DNA from: Peptococcaceae bacterium UBA5752
Lineage (GTDB): Bacteria > Bacillota > Dehalobacteriia > UBA4068
Assembly (NCBI GenBank): GCA_002419055.1
Contig: DIFI01000007.1
Coordinates: forward strand, 14,126-78,125
Reading direction: 5' to 3'
Length of the DNA stretch: 64,000 bases
The notes under the pieces are model-generated. The model worked only from the letters and a program-made list of their open reading frames with translations, had not been told where the DNA came from and ran no database searches. Shown piece by piece: positions 7,927 to 16,553 of the stretch (positions are counted from its first letter, which is position 1; each line of letters begins with the position of its first letter). Made by a program: the position numbers and the translations under genes.

Positions 7927-9327
7927 TTAGACTTTATGAATTGATTTTCCCAGCACATCTCCGCAAGCTTCCCATATTGCTTCATTGAGAGTAGGGTGTG
8001 GGTGGATCATATTTGCCAAATCATTAGCTGTAGCCTTTAGGGTAATAGCAAGGGTAAGTTCCGATATCATTTCTGAAGCGTTTGCTCCTAAAATGTGCGC
8101 ACCGATAATCGTGTTATCCTGATCGGCGATCACTTTTATAAAACCTTCGCGTCCGCCCAGAGTCAGAGTGCGTCCGTTATTTCTGAAATTAAATCTGCCA
8201 ACCTTTACGGATAAACCTGCGGCTGCGGCCTCTTCTTCTGTGATGCCTACTGATGCTACTTCGGGATGTGTGTAAATACATGCAGGAATTGCGTTTTGAT
8301 TTATTTTACTGTTGATTCCCATAGCGTTTTCTGCCGCTATTTTTCCTTCCATGAAAGCAAGATGCGCAAGCAGTTTGCCGCCGGTAATATCTCCTGCAGC
8401 GAATATGCCTTCAATATTTGTTTCCATGTTATCTTTAACAACGATTGCACCATTATCAACTTGCAGCGGTAAACCTTGAATTGCCGCTAAGTTAAATTTT
8501 CTGCCAACCGCCACAAGTACTTTTTCACAGTTTTGAGTATTTGTGCTTTCGCTGGAAGTATAGGTAACAGCAAGTCCACCTTCTGCTTTTTCAATATTTG
8601 TTACCGCGGCGGACAATTTTATGGATATACCCTGACGTTTAATTATTTTGTGCAATTCTGCTGCAATTTCACTATCTATTCCCGGTAATATACTGTCACA
8701 TAATTCAATGACTGTTACCTTTACCCCCATAAGTCCAAACATAGTAGCAAATTCAAGTCCGATAACACCTGCGCCAATAATTACTATGCTTTCAGGTAGA
8801 GAATCAATATTTAAGGCATCGTTGCTTGTCATTACGCCATCTAAATCAATCCCTTTAATATTAGGTATAAGCGGTATTGTACCCGTGGTTAATATCATCT
8901 TTTCACAGATTACATTTATTGTTTCATCAGTTGTTTGGACTACTATCTTTCGATCCGATACAACCTTACCTCTTCCTTTAATTACGGTCACACCGCTAGC
9001 TTTAATTAATTGTGCAAGCCCGGCATTTAGATTTTTTACAATACGGTTTTTGCGGTCAACCGCTGTCTTCCAGTTAATATTTTCTATATAGCTTTCAATG
9101 CCAAATTCTTTTGACTTCTTGATTATCATGTTTGTATCGGCTGTCTTTAATAATGCCTTGGTGGGTATACATCCGACGTTCAGACAGACTCCGCCCAGCT
9201 CCTTTTCTTCTATAAGAACTACATCTGCACCAAGTTGTGCAGCCCTTATCGCCGCAACATATCCGGCAGGTCCTCCCCCAAGAATTGAGATTTTGGTCTT
9301 TATTAAATCATTTTCTACATCAGCCAT
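7927..9327 (-). CDS. lpdA: Dihydrolipoyl dehydrogenase
   Basis: FAD-dependent enzyme that reoxidises dihydrolipoamide with NAD. The 466-residue protein has an N-terminal FAD site (GGGPAGYVAAIRA), the redox disulfide GGVCLNVGCIPTKALL near residues 45-60, the NAD site IGAGVIGLEFA near 185, and the C-terminal HPHPTLNEA with the catalytic His-Glu. No E2 or E1 subunit of a 2-oxoacid dehydrogenase or glycine cleavage gene is nearby. The neighbours are instead an AhpD-like and an HdrA-like protein, so a redox-defence or electron-transfer role is as likely as a metabolic one. A consensus promoter lies about 90 bases upstream. Confidence 0.95.
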   Translation of the reverse strand: MADVENDLIKTKISILGGGPAGYVAAIRAAQLGADVVLIEEKELGGVCLNVGCIPTKALLKTADTNMIIKKSKEFGIESYIENINWKTAVDRKNRIVKNLNAGLAQLIKASGVTVIKGRGKVVSDRKIVVQTTDETINVICEKMILTTGTIPLIPNIKGIDLDGVMTSNDALNIDSLPESIVIIGAGVIGLEFATMFGLMGVKVTVIELCDSILPGIDSEIAAELHKIIKRQGISIKLSAAVTNIEKAEGGLAVTYTSSESTNTQNCEKVLVAVGRKFNLAAIQGLPLQVDNGAIVVKDNMETNIEGIFAAGDITGGKLLAHLAFMEGKIAAENAMGINSKINQNAIPACIYTHPEVASVGITEEEAAAAGLSVKVGRFNFRNNGRTLTLGGREGFIKVIADQDNTIIGAHILGANASEMISELTLAITLKATANDLANMIHPHPTLNEAIWEACGDVLGKSIHKV

Positions 9328-9413
9328 TATAGAATCTCCTTTTGTGGCTTATCTTGTCTGGCTAGATTACAATACATATCAAAAAGTTTAAAAACACATT
9401 GGTGACTATCAAT

Positions 9414-9442
9414 ATGATAGCAAACGCATAGATGATTGTCAA
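9414..9442 (-). promoter_or_regulatory. Sigma-A promoter of the lpdA operon with a palindrome over the -10
   Basis: On the minus strand TTGACA (9442-9437) and TATCAT (9419-9414) are 17 bases apart. The -10 lies in CTATCA-ATA-TGATAG (9406-9420), a possible operator for the ArsR-family repressor encoded downstream. Confidence 0.7.
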
Positions 9443-9540
9443 TATGGGCTAATTAATAACTCACTAAATAGTATAATGTTTTATAATAAAAATATAAATT
9501 AAAAAACCGATTTAGATTTTTGCTATGAAATAGTATAAAG

Positions 9541-9579
9541 ATAGGAGACACAAAAAACCGTATCTCCTATTATTTTTTG
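9541..9579 (+). terminator. Terminator-like hairpin at the edge of the IS3 relic
   Basis: ATAGGAGA (9541-9548) pairs with TCTCCTAT (9563-9570), followed by TATTTTTTG. It lies 20 bases before the transposase fragment and may protect against read-through. Confidence 0.55.
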
Positions 9580-9598
9580 TATAATAAAGGATGGCGAG

Positions 9599-9885
9599 GT
9601 GAGAGAGATGCGGAAAGAATACACATTTCATAGCAAGGAAGAGAAAATAGCTATTGTCAAGCTATATTTGTCTGGGGAGTCACAGGGGAAGCTACATGAG
9701 AAAACAGGAATTAGAGACGGAGATATACGAAAATGGAAACGAAGATATCTTGCCGGAGGGGAAGCGGAACTGGAAAACAAAAAGAAGCCCGGCATCCAAT
9801 GTCCAAATACGAAAGACGAAAAGAGTTAAATCGTGAGGAACAGCTGGAATATCAGCTAGAATTGCTCAAACGGGAATTCTTTTCT
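9599..9885 (+). pseudogene. IS3-family transposase OrfA relic (frameshifted and truncated)
   Basis: The first frame (9599-9829) encodes an N-terminal helix-turn-helix typical of IS3 OrfA: KEEKIAIVKLYLSGES, then IRKWKRRYLAGGEAEL. After about residue 60 the expected continuation (SKYERRKELNREEQLEYQLE and LLKRE) appears in another frame, so a frameshift has occurred near 9795. The sequence then ends abruptly near 9885 and there is no OrfB. It is a dead remnant between the redox cluster and the methionine/sulfur genes. Confidence 0.75.
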
Positions 9886-10009
9886 TCTTCTGTTATATTT
9901 TGTATAAAATATAGCAGTTCCTTTTCACTCAAGTTGTTTGTTTCATATAGTTATGATCAGAGCCTTGACAACCATAAACCTTCTTCTAAAATACAAAATA
10001 GCTCATTTT

Positions 10010-10927
10010 TTATTTGATCTGATTTAAATCAAACGGTGTTTTCTGATACACATAATAGTTTAACCAATTTGAATAGAGTAGGTTGGCGTGTCCTCTCCAT
10101 TTGACGATCGGCCGTTTGTTGGGGTCATCATCCGGAAAATAGTTTTGCGGTACTTTGGTATCATTCGCAGCATCTCTGATATACTCATAATTTAATGTAT
10201 ATGGATCATATTCGGAATGACCGGTGACAAATATCTGCCTGCCACCGTTTGTCTTAATGATGTATACTCCCGCCAAACTTGAGTCTGAGAGGATTGTTAG
10301 CTCGTTCTTTTTTTCTATATCCTCACTTCGTACTTCAGTATGTCTTGAATGCGGGGCATAGAAGCAATCGTCAAAACCTCTTAAGAGCATTGTGTTAGGT
10401 TTACGGATGCGGTGTTCAAAGACGCCGAACAGCTTTTCACTTAAGGGATATTTTTTTATACCATAATGGTAATACAATCCTGCCTGTGCACCCCAGCAGA
10501 TATGGAAGGTAGAATGTACATTATGTGTACTCCATTCCATGATCTTTTTCAGCTCATCCCAGTAATTAACTTCTTCGAAATCCATTTGTTCAATCGGCGC
10601 TCCTGTAATGATTAGTCCATCAAATTTTTGATCTTTTACTTCATCAAAGGTTCGATAATACTTTATTAGGTGCTCCTCCGGTGTATTTTTAGAGATATGC
10701 GTTTTAGGGTGCAAAAATTCGATTTCTACCTGAATAGGTGTATTGCCTATCAAGCGAAGAAGCTGAGTCTCTGTGTTAATTTTAGTCGGCATTAGATTTA
10801 AGATGGCAATTCTTAAAGGCCTGATGTCCTGGTGCATTGCCCTTTGATCCGTCATCAAAAAGATATTCTCATTTGTTAATGTTTCTTGTGCCGGTAAACC
10901 ATCCGGTACCTTAATAGGCATTTTCAA
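10010..10927 (-). CDS. metA: Homoserine O-acyltransferase (acetyl/succinyl), MetA family
   Basis: Activates homoserine for methionine synthesis. The 305 residues match the MetA family (glutamine-amidotransferase-like fold). The nucleophile lies in HICWGAQAGLYYHYGI near residue 142, the catalytic His in VTGHSEYDP near 235, and a Glu follows. In Firmicutes most MetA proteins use acetyl-CoA, which would match the O-acetylhomoserine-dependent MetY encoded further up in this gene set; the acyl donor cannot be fixed from sequence alone. It is the last gene of the long minus-strand sulfur cluster, 38 bases after mnmA. Confidence 0.95.
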   Translation of the reverse strand: MKMPIKVPDGLPAQETLTNENIFLMTDQRAMHQDIRPLRIAILNLMPTKINTETQLLRLIGNTPIQVEIEFLHPKTHISKNTPEEHLIKYYRTFDEVKDQKFDGLIITGAPIEQMDFEEVNYWDELKKIMEWSTHNVHSTFHICWGAQAGLYYHYGIKKYPLSEKLFGVFEHRIRKPNTMLLRGFDDCFYAPHSRHTEVRSEDIEKKNELTILSDSSLAGVYIIKTNGGRQIFVTGHSEYDPYTLNYEYIRDAANDTKVPQNYFPDDDPNKRPIVKWRGHANLLYSNWLNYYVYQKTPFDLNQIK

Positions 10928-10965
10928 CCCCTCCTAGATTAGATTTCTTTTTAAGATATTTACTG

Positions 10966-12051
10966 CTAATGATAAGAGGCAATAATTGTGCCGCCACCGA
11001 CCACGATATCATCATCGTAAAGTACAACAGCCTGACCGTTGGCAATTGCACTTTGCGGTTCTTCAAATTCGATATGAACCTTGTCAGGTAAAATCTGTGT
11101 TACTGTTGCCCATTGTTCATTTTGTTTGTATCTAACTTTAGCTTTAACGCGTAGCGGCGGGGCGGGATTTTCAATACTTATCCAATTAAAGCCGGTTGCG
11201 TCAAGTGATTTTGAAAACAAATCGTAGCTATCGCCAAGCATCACAGTATTACTTTCTTTGCAGATTGAACAAACATACATCGGTTTAGAGGCAGCAATTC
11301 CCAAACCTTTCCGTTGTCCGACAGTATAGCGGGTAATACCTTTATGTTCTCCTATGATATTACCGTGCCGATCAATAAAATTACCGCTTTGATATTTTTT
11401 GCCCGTATAGTTTTCGATAAATTTCGCATAATCACCGTCAGGCACAAAACAAATATCCTGACTGTCATGCTTTTTTGCATTGACAAAGACGTTTGCTTCG
11501 GCAATAGCACGTGTTTGAGTTTTAAGAAGTTCGCCAAGCGGAAATATGGTGTGGGCAAGCTGTTGCTGTGTCATTGAGTAAAGAACGTAGCTTTGATCTT
11601 TAGTATTGTCTATGGCTTTTTTGAGAAGATATCGATGATATTTTTCGCTGTATTCTATTCTTGCATAATGTCCTGTAACAATATAATCACATCCGAGTTC
11701 CTTGGCACGGGCATACAGCTTATCAAATTTTAAGTAGCGGTTGCAGTCAATACATGGGTTTGGTGTCGCACCGTTTTCATATGCATTTATAAACCTTTCA
11801 ATTACCTGAGACTTGAAATCAGTTGTGAAATTAAAGACATAGTACGGTATACCAAGTTTAAAAGCCACGCTTCTGGCGTCTTCAACATCACTGAGTGAAC
11901 AACAGGAGTTTTCACGGTTGATACCAATATCATCATTCTCAAATAGCTTCATAGTGACGCCGATGCCCTCAAAGCCCTGTTCTTTTATCAAATAAGCGGA
12001 GACGCTGCTGTCAACGCCGCCGCTCATCGCAATGATTGCTTTGTTATTCAT
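10966..12051 (-). CDS. mnmA: tRNA-specific 2-thiouridylase
   Basis: Puts sulfur on the wobble uridine (s2U34) of tRNAs for Lys, Glu and Gln using persulfide sulfur from a cysteine desulfurase. The 361-residue protein starts with the PP-loop AMSGGVDSSVSAYL, has NPCIDCNRY near residue 100 with the first catalytic Cys, and DICFVPDGDY near 200 with the second, then the RYTVGQRKGLGI barrel segment. It lies in the same direction as iscS and iscU, which fits its need for a sulfur donor. Confidence 0.97.
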   Translation of the reverse strand: MNNKAIIAMSGGVDSSVSAYLIKEQGFEGIGVTMKLFENDDIGINRENSCCSLSDVEDARSVAFKLGIPYYVFNFTTDFKSQVIERFINAYENGATPNPCIDCNRYLKFDKLYARAKELGCDYIVTGHYARIEYSEKYHRYLLKKAIDNTKDQSYVLYSMTQQQLAHTIFPLGELLKTQTRAIAEANVFVNAKKHDSQDICFVPDGDYAKFIENYTGKKYQSGNFIDRHGNIIGEHKGITRYTVGQRKGLGIAASKPMYVCSICKESNTVMLGDSYDLFSKSLDATGFNWISIENPAPPLRVKAKVRYKQNEQWATVTQILPDKVHIEFEEPQSAIANGQAVVLYDDDIVVGGGTIIASYH

Positions 12052-12069
12052 AAATTTGTCCTTATATAA

Positions 12070-12984
12070 TTATCCGAGTCTTATCATTTCGTTAATGCAT
12101 TTTTTTGCCCCATTTATAACTTCGGCATCTAATACTATTTCTTCTCCGCCGAATCCGTTAAGACAATTAAGAACGCCAGGTAGGGTTGTTATCTTCATGT
12201 TATTACAAACCATGTCTTTGGATAAAGAGTAGAATTTTTTGTCGGGACATTCATATTGCAGATGTTCCGCTATACTGTTTTCAGTTCCGATAATAAATTC
12301 TTTTGCCGTGCTATTTTTGGCATAATCCATAATTGCGGATGTGCTGCCAACATAATCTGCATGTTTCACTACATCGGGTATACATTCCGGGTGAACAAGC
12401 ATCAACGCATCAGGATGCAGGTTTTTATTTTTAATTGCTTCCTTTTCGGAGATCTTAGCGTGTGTAGGACAGCCGCCCTGAACGAGCTTAATGTTTTTTT
12501 CGGGCAACTGTTTGGCAATATAAGCGCCAAGGTTACGATCAGGAATAAACAAAATATTATTATTTGCGATTTTGCTGATTATTTTAACGGCCGATGAAGA
12601 AGTTACGCAAACATCACAAACAGTTTTCAACTCTGCCGTTGTATTGATGTATGCAACAACAGCATAATCCGGATATTTTTCTTTCATCTGGCAGACCATT
12701 TCTTTATCTAACTGGTCCGCCATCGGACAACCGGCATCGGGATTAGCCAGAAACACCCTCTTATCGGGGGATAAGATTTTCACAGTTTCTGCCATAAAAC
12801 GAACGCCGCACATGATGACTGTTTTTTGAGGAGCTTTCGCAGCCATAGTGCTTAATCCAAAGGAATCACCGGTAAAATCAGCTATTTCAATAATTTCTCT
12901 TGACTGATAACTGTGAGCAAGAATACCAATGTTTCTTTCCTTTTTTAAACGGATTATTTCATCTTGCATATCTCTTATATTCAT
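12070..12984 (-). CDS. nadA: Quinolinate synthase A
   Basis: Condenses iminoaspartate and dihydroxyacetone phosphate to quinolinate in NAD synthesis; it carries an oxygen-sensitive [4Fe-4S] cluster. The 304-residue length is normal. Recognised segments are ILAHSYQ (residues 20-26), MCGVRFMAETVKILSP near 83, VCDVCVTSSSAV near 127, VQGGCPTHAK near 168, and the C-terminal Cys in VLNCLNGFGG. nadB and nadC are not in the window. Its place right after iscU suggests co-expression with cluster assembly. Confidence 0.96.
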   Translation of the reverse strand: MNIRDMQDEIIRLKKERNIGILAHSYQSREIIEIADFTGDSFGLSTMAAKAPQKTVIMCGVRFMAETVKILSPDKRVFLANPDAGCPMADQLDKEMVCQMKEKYPDYAVVAYINTTAELKTVCDVCVTSSSAVKIISKIANNNILFIPDRNLGAYIAKQLPEKNIKLVQGGCPTHAKISEKEAIKNKNLHPDALMLVHPECIPDVVKHADYVGSTSAIMDYAKNSTAKEFIIGTENSIAEHLQYECPDKKFYSLSKDMVCNNMKITTLPGVLNCLNGFGGEEIVLDAEVINGAKKCINEMIRLG

Positions 12985-12996
12985 GTTATATCTCCG

Positions 12997-13401
12997 TTAA
13001 TGTTTTACATTAAATAGGCTGCTATCATATTGAATGTGGTTTTTGTCATAATAATCTTTTATAGCAGCTTTTACCGCTTCTTCTGCCAGTACCGAACAAT
13101 GAATTTTATGCGCGGGTAGCCCGTCAAGCGCTTCCACAACTGCTTTATTGGAAAGTTCAAGCGCTTCATTTATGGATTTACCTTTAATCATTTCCGTTGC
13201 GATACTGCTTGAGGCAATTGCAGATCCGCAGCCGAAGGTATGGAATTTAACATCGGTAATAATATCGTTTTCTATTTTGAGATATATTTTCATGATGTCT
13301 CCGCATACCGTGTTACCAACCTCACCAATACCGTTGGCATCTTCAATAGTCCCTACATTACGAGGATTCAAAAAATGATCCATCACTTTTTCACTATACA
13401 T
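12997..13401 (-). CDS. iscU: Fe-S cluster assembly scaffold, NifU-like N-terminal domain (IscU type)
   Basis: Scaffold on which [2Fe-2S] clusters are built with sulfur from the cysteine desulfurase encoded just upstream. MYSEKVMDHFLNPRNVG is the classical NifU/IscU start, so I choose the ATG at 13401, served by a GAGGG site, rather than the ATG at 13416 that overlaps the iscS stop. Conserved cysteines lie in GNTVCGD, FGCGSAIASSS and HCSVLAEEA. About 134 residues, as in the clostridial single-domain scaffold. Overlap with iscS indicates a single transcript. Confidence 0.94.
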   Translation of the reverse strand: MYSEKVMDHFLNPRNVGTIEDANGIGEVGNTVCGDIMKIYLKIENDIITDVKFHTFGCGSAIASSSIATEMIKGKSINEALELSNKAVVEALDGLPAHKIHCSVLAEEAVKAAIKDYYDKNHIQYDSSLFNVKH

Positions 13402-13415
13402 ATTTTTATCCCTCA

Positions 13416-14591
13416 TTAAGCTTTCATTTTTTCAAAAAGAGGTGACATTTCTCTTAATTTTTCCACGATGGGGGGAAGCACTTCTAAAAGATAATCGATA
13501 TCCTCCTGGGTGTTTTCATCTCCCAATGACAATCTTAAAGAACCGTGAGCAATTTCATGCGGAAGTCCAATTGCCAACAAAACATGAGATGCATCCAAAG
13601 AACCGGATGTACAGGCCGAGCCGCTGGATGCTGCTATGCCATTTTTATTCAGTAACAGCAAAAGAGACTCTCCTTCGATATATTCAAACGATATATTCAC
13701 ATTTCCAGGCAGCCGTTGATTCCTGTGTCCATTAAGTTTCGCATATGGAATTGTTTTAATGATTTCGGAAATGGTTCTATCTCTTAATTCCACTAATTTC
13801 GCATTGTATGCATCAATATTGGCAGAGGCAATTTCAATAGCTTTTCCCAATCCGACAATGCCCGGGATGTTTTCAGTGCTTGCTCTTTTACCTCTTTCCT
13901 GAGCGCCGCCGTGCATGAAGGATGTGATTTTTGTTCCTTTTCTGACATACAAGCAGCCGATGCCCTTTGGCCCGTAAAATTTATGTCCGGAAATGGATAG
14001 CAGGTCAATATTCATGTCTTTAACGTTGATGTGGACGTTGCCGATAGCTTGTACAGCATCTGTGTGAAAATATACACCCTTTTCGCGGGCTATTTTACCG
14101 ATTTCGTCAATCGGTTGGATCGTACCGATTTCATTGTTAGCGAACATTACCGAAATCAGTACTGTATCGGGACGAATCGCTGACTCCACCTGTCCCGGAT
14201 CAACAAGTCCGTCTTTGTCCACCGGAATGTACGTGACTTCAAATCCTTCTTTTTCTAAGAATTGACAAGAATGAAGTATTGCATGATGCTCAATTGCAGT
14301 GGTGATAATGTGTTTGCCTTTTTCCCGGTTTGCATAGGCGATTCCTTTTATAGCCCAGTTATCAGATTCAGAACCGGAACCGGTAAAAAAGATTTCTTGT
14401 GGATTGGCACCAAGTGCTAAGGCTACTTTTTCGCGTGCTTCATCAATAGCTTTTTTACTCTCTTGTCCTAAAGAATAGATTGTTGATGCATTACCGTATT
14501 TTTCAGTAAAATAGGGCAACATTGCTTCGAGGACTTGTGGTTTTACAGCGGTTGTTGAGGCATGATCAAAATAAATAAATTTATTATTCAT
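13416..14591 (-). CDS. iscS: Cysteine desulfurase (NifS/IscS, group I)
   Basis: PLP enzyme that converts cysteine to alanine and holds the sulfur as persulfide. Starting at the ATG at 14591 (after GGAGAG at good spacing) it has about 391 residues. It shows FDHASTTAVKP at the N-terminus, HHAILHS near 103, the PLP lysine in SGHKFYGPKGIG near 205 and the mobile catalytic Cys in SSGSACTSGSLD near 325. The inserted loop marks group I enzymes. It should supply IscU, MnmA and perhaps the ThiF-family enzyme encoded on the same strand. Confidence 0.96.
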   Translation of the reverse strand: MNNKFIYFDHASTTAVKPQVLEAMLPYFTEKYGNASTIYSLGQESKKAIDEAREKVALALGANPQEIFFTGSGSESDNWAIKGIAYANREKGKHIITTAIEHHAILHSCQFLEKEGFEVTYIPVDKDGLVDPGQVESAIRPDTVLISVMFANNEIGTIQPIDEIGKIAREKGVYFHTDAVQAIGNVHINVKDMNIDLLSISGHKFYGPKGIGCLYVRKGTKITSFMHGGAQERGKRASTENIPGIVGLGKAIEIASANIDAYNAKLVELRDRTISEIIKTIPYAKLNGHRNQRLPGNVNISFEYIEGESLLLLLNKNGIAASSGSACTSGSLDASHVLLAIGLPHEIAHGSLRLSLGDENTQEDIDYLLEVLPPIVEKLREMSPLFEKMKA

Positions 14592-14624
14592 ATTTAATCT
14601 CTCCATTTATCTAAAAAATATTGT

Positions 14625-15521
14625 TTAATCAAGACCTTTAATTTTACATTTGACCTCATATTGAACCAATTCTGTGATGGTCGGGTTTTTACCGCAAAGG
14701 GGACAACGCTCACTTTTTTCTAATCTAATTTCATTCCATTTTAGGGTTGAACCATCAAAATGTATTATTCTATCGTCTAGTAATTTACCAAAACCTACAA
14801 TTATCTTTACAACTTCCATTGCTTGAACGGAACCAATAATACCGGTTACCATGCCAAAGACACCCACATCGCTACAGGTCTGCAAAACGCCATCCTTCGG
14901 AGGAAATGGCATTAAACATCTGAAGCAAGGTGATTTGTTTGGCAAGATAGTTCTGACTATACCATAAGATTCCATCGCTCCACCTGTGACGAGGGGTTTT
15001 TTCAGGAAATAACAGCAATCGCTGACGACATACCTTGAAGGAATATTATCGAGGGCATCCACGATTACATCATAGTCCTGAATGATTTCCTCCGCATTGT
15101 CAACGTTGATCCGAATTGGATATTTGATTATTTTTACATCCGGATTAAGTTTAAGCAAGGCTTCTTGGGCAACATCCACCTTCTTTTTCCCTACGTCGTC
15201 GGTACCGAACAATACCTGCCTGTTCAGATTCGAAATACCAATTGTATCAAAGTCAACGATACCGATTGTTCCGACTCCAGCACCGGCAAGGTAAGTTAGG
15301 ATGGGGCATCCCAGTCCGCCGGCACCAACCACCAGAACTTTGGAATTGAGTAGTTTGGTCTGCCCCTCATATCCTATTTGTTTTAATATAACTTGCCGAG
15401 AATATCTTAATTTCTTATTTACATCCCAATCCGGGCTTTCTTCTTTTATAGTATCTGTTGTAATGGTTTCTTGTTCGGCCTGTGCAGCTGTATTTTGTCT
15501 GCAATTAATATTATCATTCAT
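14625..15521 (-). CDS. ThiF/MoeB/HesA-family adenylyltransferase
   Basis: E1-like enzyme that adenylates the C-terminal Gly-Gly of small ThiS/MoaD sulfur carriers. The protein (about 298 residues from the ATG at 15521) has LRYSRQVILKQIGYEGQ, the nucleotide site VVGAGGLGCPILTYLAGAG, NLNRQVLF, and the zinc site made of PCFRCLMP with RCPLCG near the C-terminus. It lies between cysK and iscS, so it may feed persulfide sulfur into a carrier. No ThiS-like partner is beside it; a MoaD/ThiS protein is encoded at 22.2 kb. Whether it serves thiamine, molybdopterin/tungstopterin or a cysteine pathway cannot be decided. Confidence 0.9.
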   Translation of the reverse strand: MNDNINCRQNTAAQAEQETITTDTIKEESPDWDVNKKLRYSRQVILKQIGYEGQTKLLNSKVLVVGAGGLGCPILTYLAGAGVGTIGIVDFDTIGISNLNRQVLFGTDDVGKKKVDVAQEALLKLNPDVKIIKYPIRINVDNAEEIIQDYDVIVDALDNIPSRYVVSDCCYFLKKPLVTGGAMESYGIVRTILPNKSPCFRCLMPFPPKDGVLQTCSDVGVFGMVTGIIGSVQAMEVVKIIVGFGKLLDDRIIHFDGSTLKWNEIRLEKSERCPLCGKNPTITELVQYEVKCKIKGLD

Positions 15522-15606
15522 AATTCGCACCTTAACCTTTCGAACAATTTGCCCTTTGTATTATAAGTTGAAGATGTCGACAAGTTATAATATCGTATTA
15601 CCTGTT

Positions 15607-16536
15607 TTACTCTGAAAACATGGGGGTAGAAAGATATCTTTCTCCGGTGTCGGGAAGCAGAGTTACAATAGTTTTACCTTTGCCCTCGGGGCGTTTTGCA
15701 ATTTGCGTAGCGGCCCATAGCGCGGATCCCGATGATATCCCTACAAGCAAGCCCTCCCTTTGTGCCAGTTCTTTACCTATAGCGAATGCGTCCTCGTTTT
15801 CAACTGTAATAATTTCATCGTATATTTTGGTATTGAGAACATCGGGGACAAATCCCGCGCCTATACCCTGAATCTTATGACTGCCGGCGATACCTTTTGA
15901 GAGCACGGGGGAGCCGGAAGGCTCGACGGCTACGACTTTAATATTTGGATTCTTCGACTTCAAATACTCACCAACACCGGTGATTGTACCTCCCGTGCCG
16001 ATACCTGAAACAAATACATCAACAGTACCATCTGTATCTTCCCAGATTTCCGGGCCAGTTGTCCTTTTATGGATCAACGGGTTTGCGGGATTGACGAATT
16101 GGCCGGGTATGAAGCTATCCGCAATTGTTGTAGCAAGCTCATCAGCTTTAGCGATAGCGCCTTTCATGCCTTTAGAACCTTCAGTGAGTACAATCTCGGC
16201 ACCATAAGCTTTCAGTAAATTTCTTCGCTCAATACTCATAGTTTCGGGCATGGTTAGAATGATCCTGTAACCCTTTGCTGCCGCAAATGCAGCAAGTCCT
16301 ATGCCAGTATTCCCACTTGTAGGCTCAATAATAACAGAATTTGGTTTTAAGAGTCCTTTTGCTTCGGCATCATCTATCATTGCCTTGGCAATTCTGTCTT
16401 TTACGCTGCCGGCGGGATTAAAATATTCAAGCTTAGCAAGAATAGTTGCGTTAATATTGTTGGCTTTTTCATAATTGGTCAGTTCCAGAAGCGGAGTATG
16501 CCCAATAAGTTCTGTTATGGTTTTATAAATGTTCAT
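15607..16536 (-). CDS. cysK: Cysteine synthase A (O-acetylserine sulfhydrylase)
   Basis: PLP enzyme making cysteine from O-acetylserine and sulfide. The 309 residues include the PLP lysine in NPAGSVKDRIAKAMI near 45, the substrate loop EPTSGNTGIGLAAFAA near 70, the phosphate-binding GIGTGGTITGVGEYL near 178, and GISSGSALWAA near 268. It follows metY by 17 bases in the same operon, so both sulfide-fixing branches are expressed together. Confidence 0.97.
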   Translation of the reverse strand: MNIYKTITELIGHTPLLELTNYEKANNINATILAKLEYFNPAGSVKDRIAKAMIDDAEAKGLLKPNSVIIEPTSGNTGIGLAAFAAAKGYRIILTMPETMSIERRNLLKAYGAEIVLTEGSKGMKGAIAKADELATTIADSFIPGQFVNPANPLIHKRTTGPEIWEDTDGTVDVFVSGIGTGGTITGVGEYLKSKNPNIKVVAVEPSGSPVLSKGIAGSHKIQGIGAGFVPDVLNTKIYDEIITVENEDAFAIGKELAQREGLLVGISSGSALWAATQIAKRPEGKGKTIVTLLPDTGERYLSTPMFSE

Positions 16537-16553
16537 TTGTATCTCCTCCTATA

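Noticed and set aside
14625..15521. Assigning the ThiF/MoeB-family gene specifically as thiF or moeB
   Set aside because: No ThiS or MoaD partner or pathway genes adjoin it, so the specific symbol is not supported.
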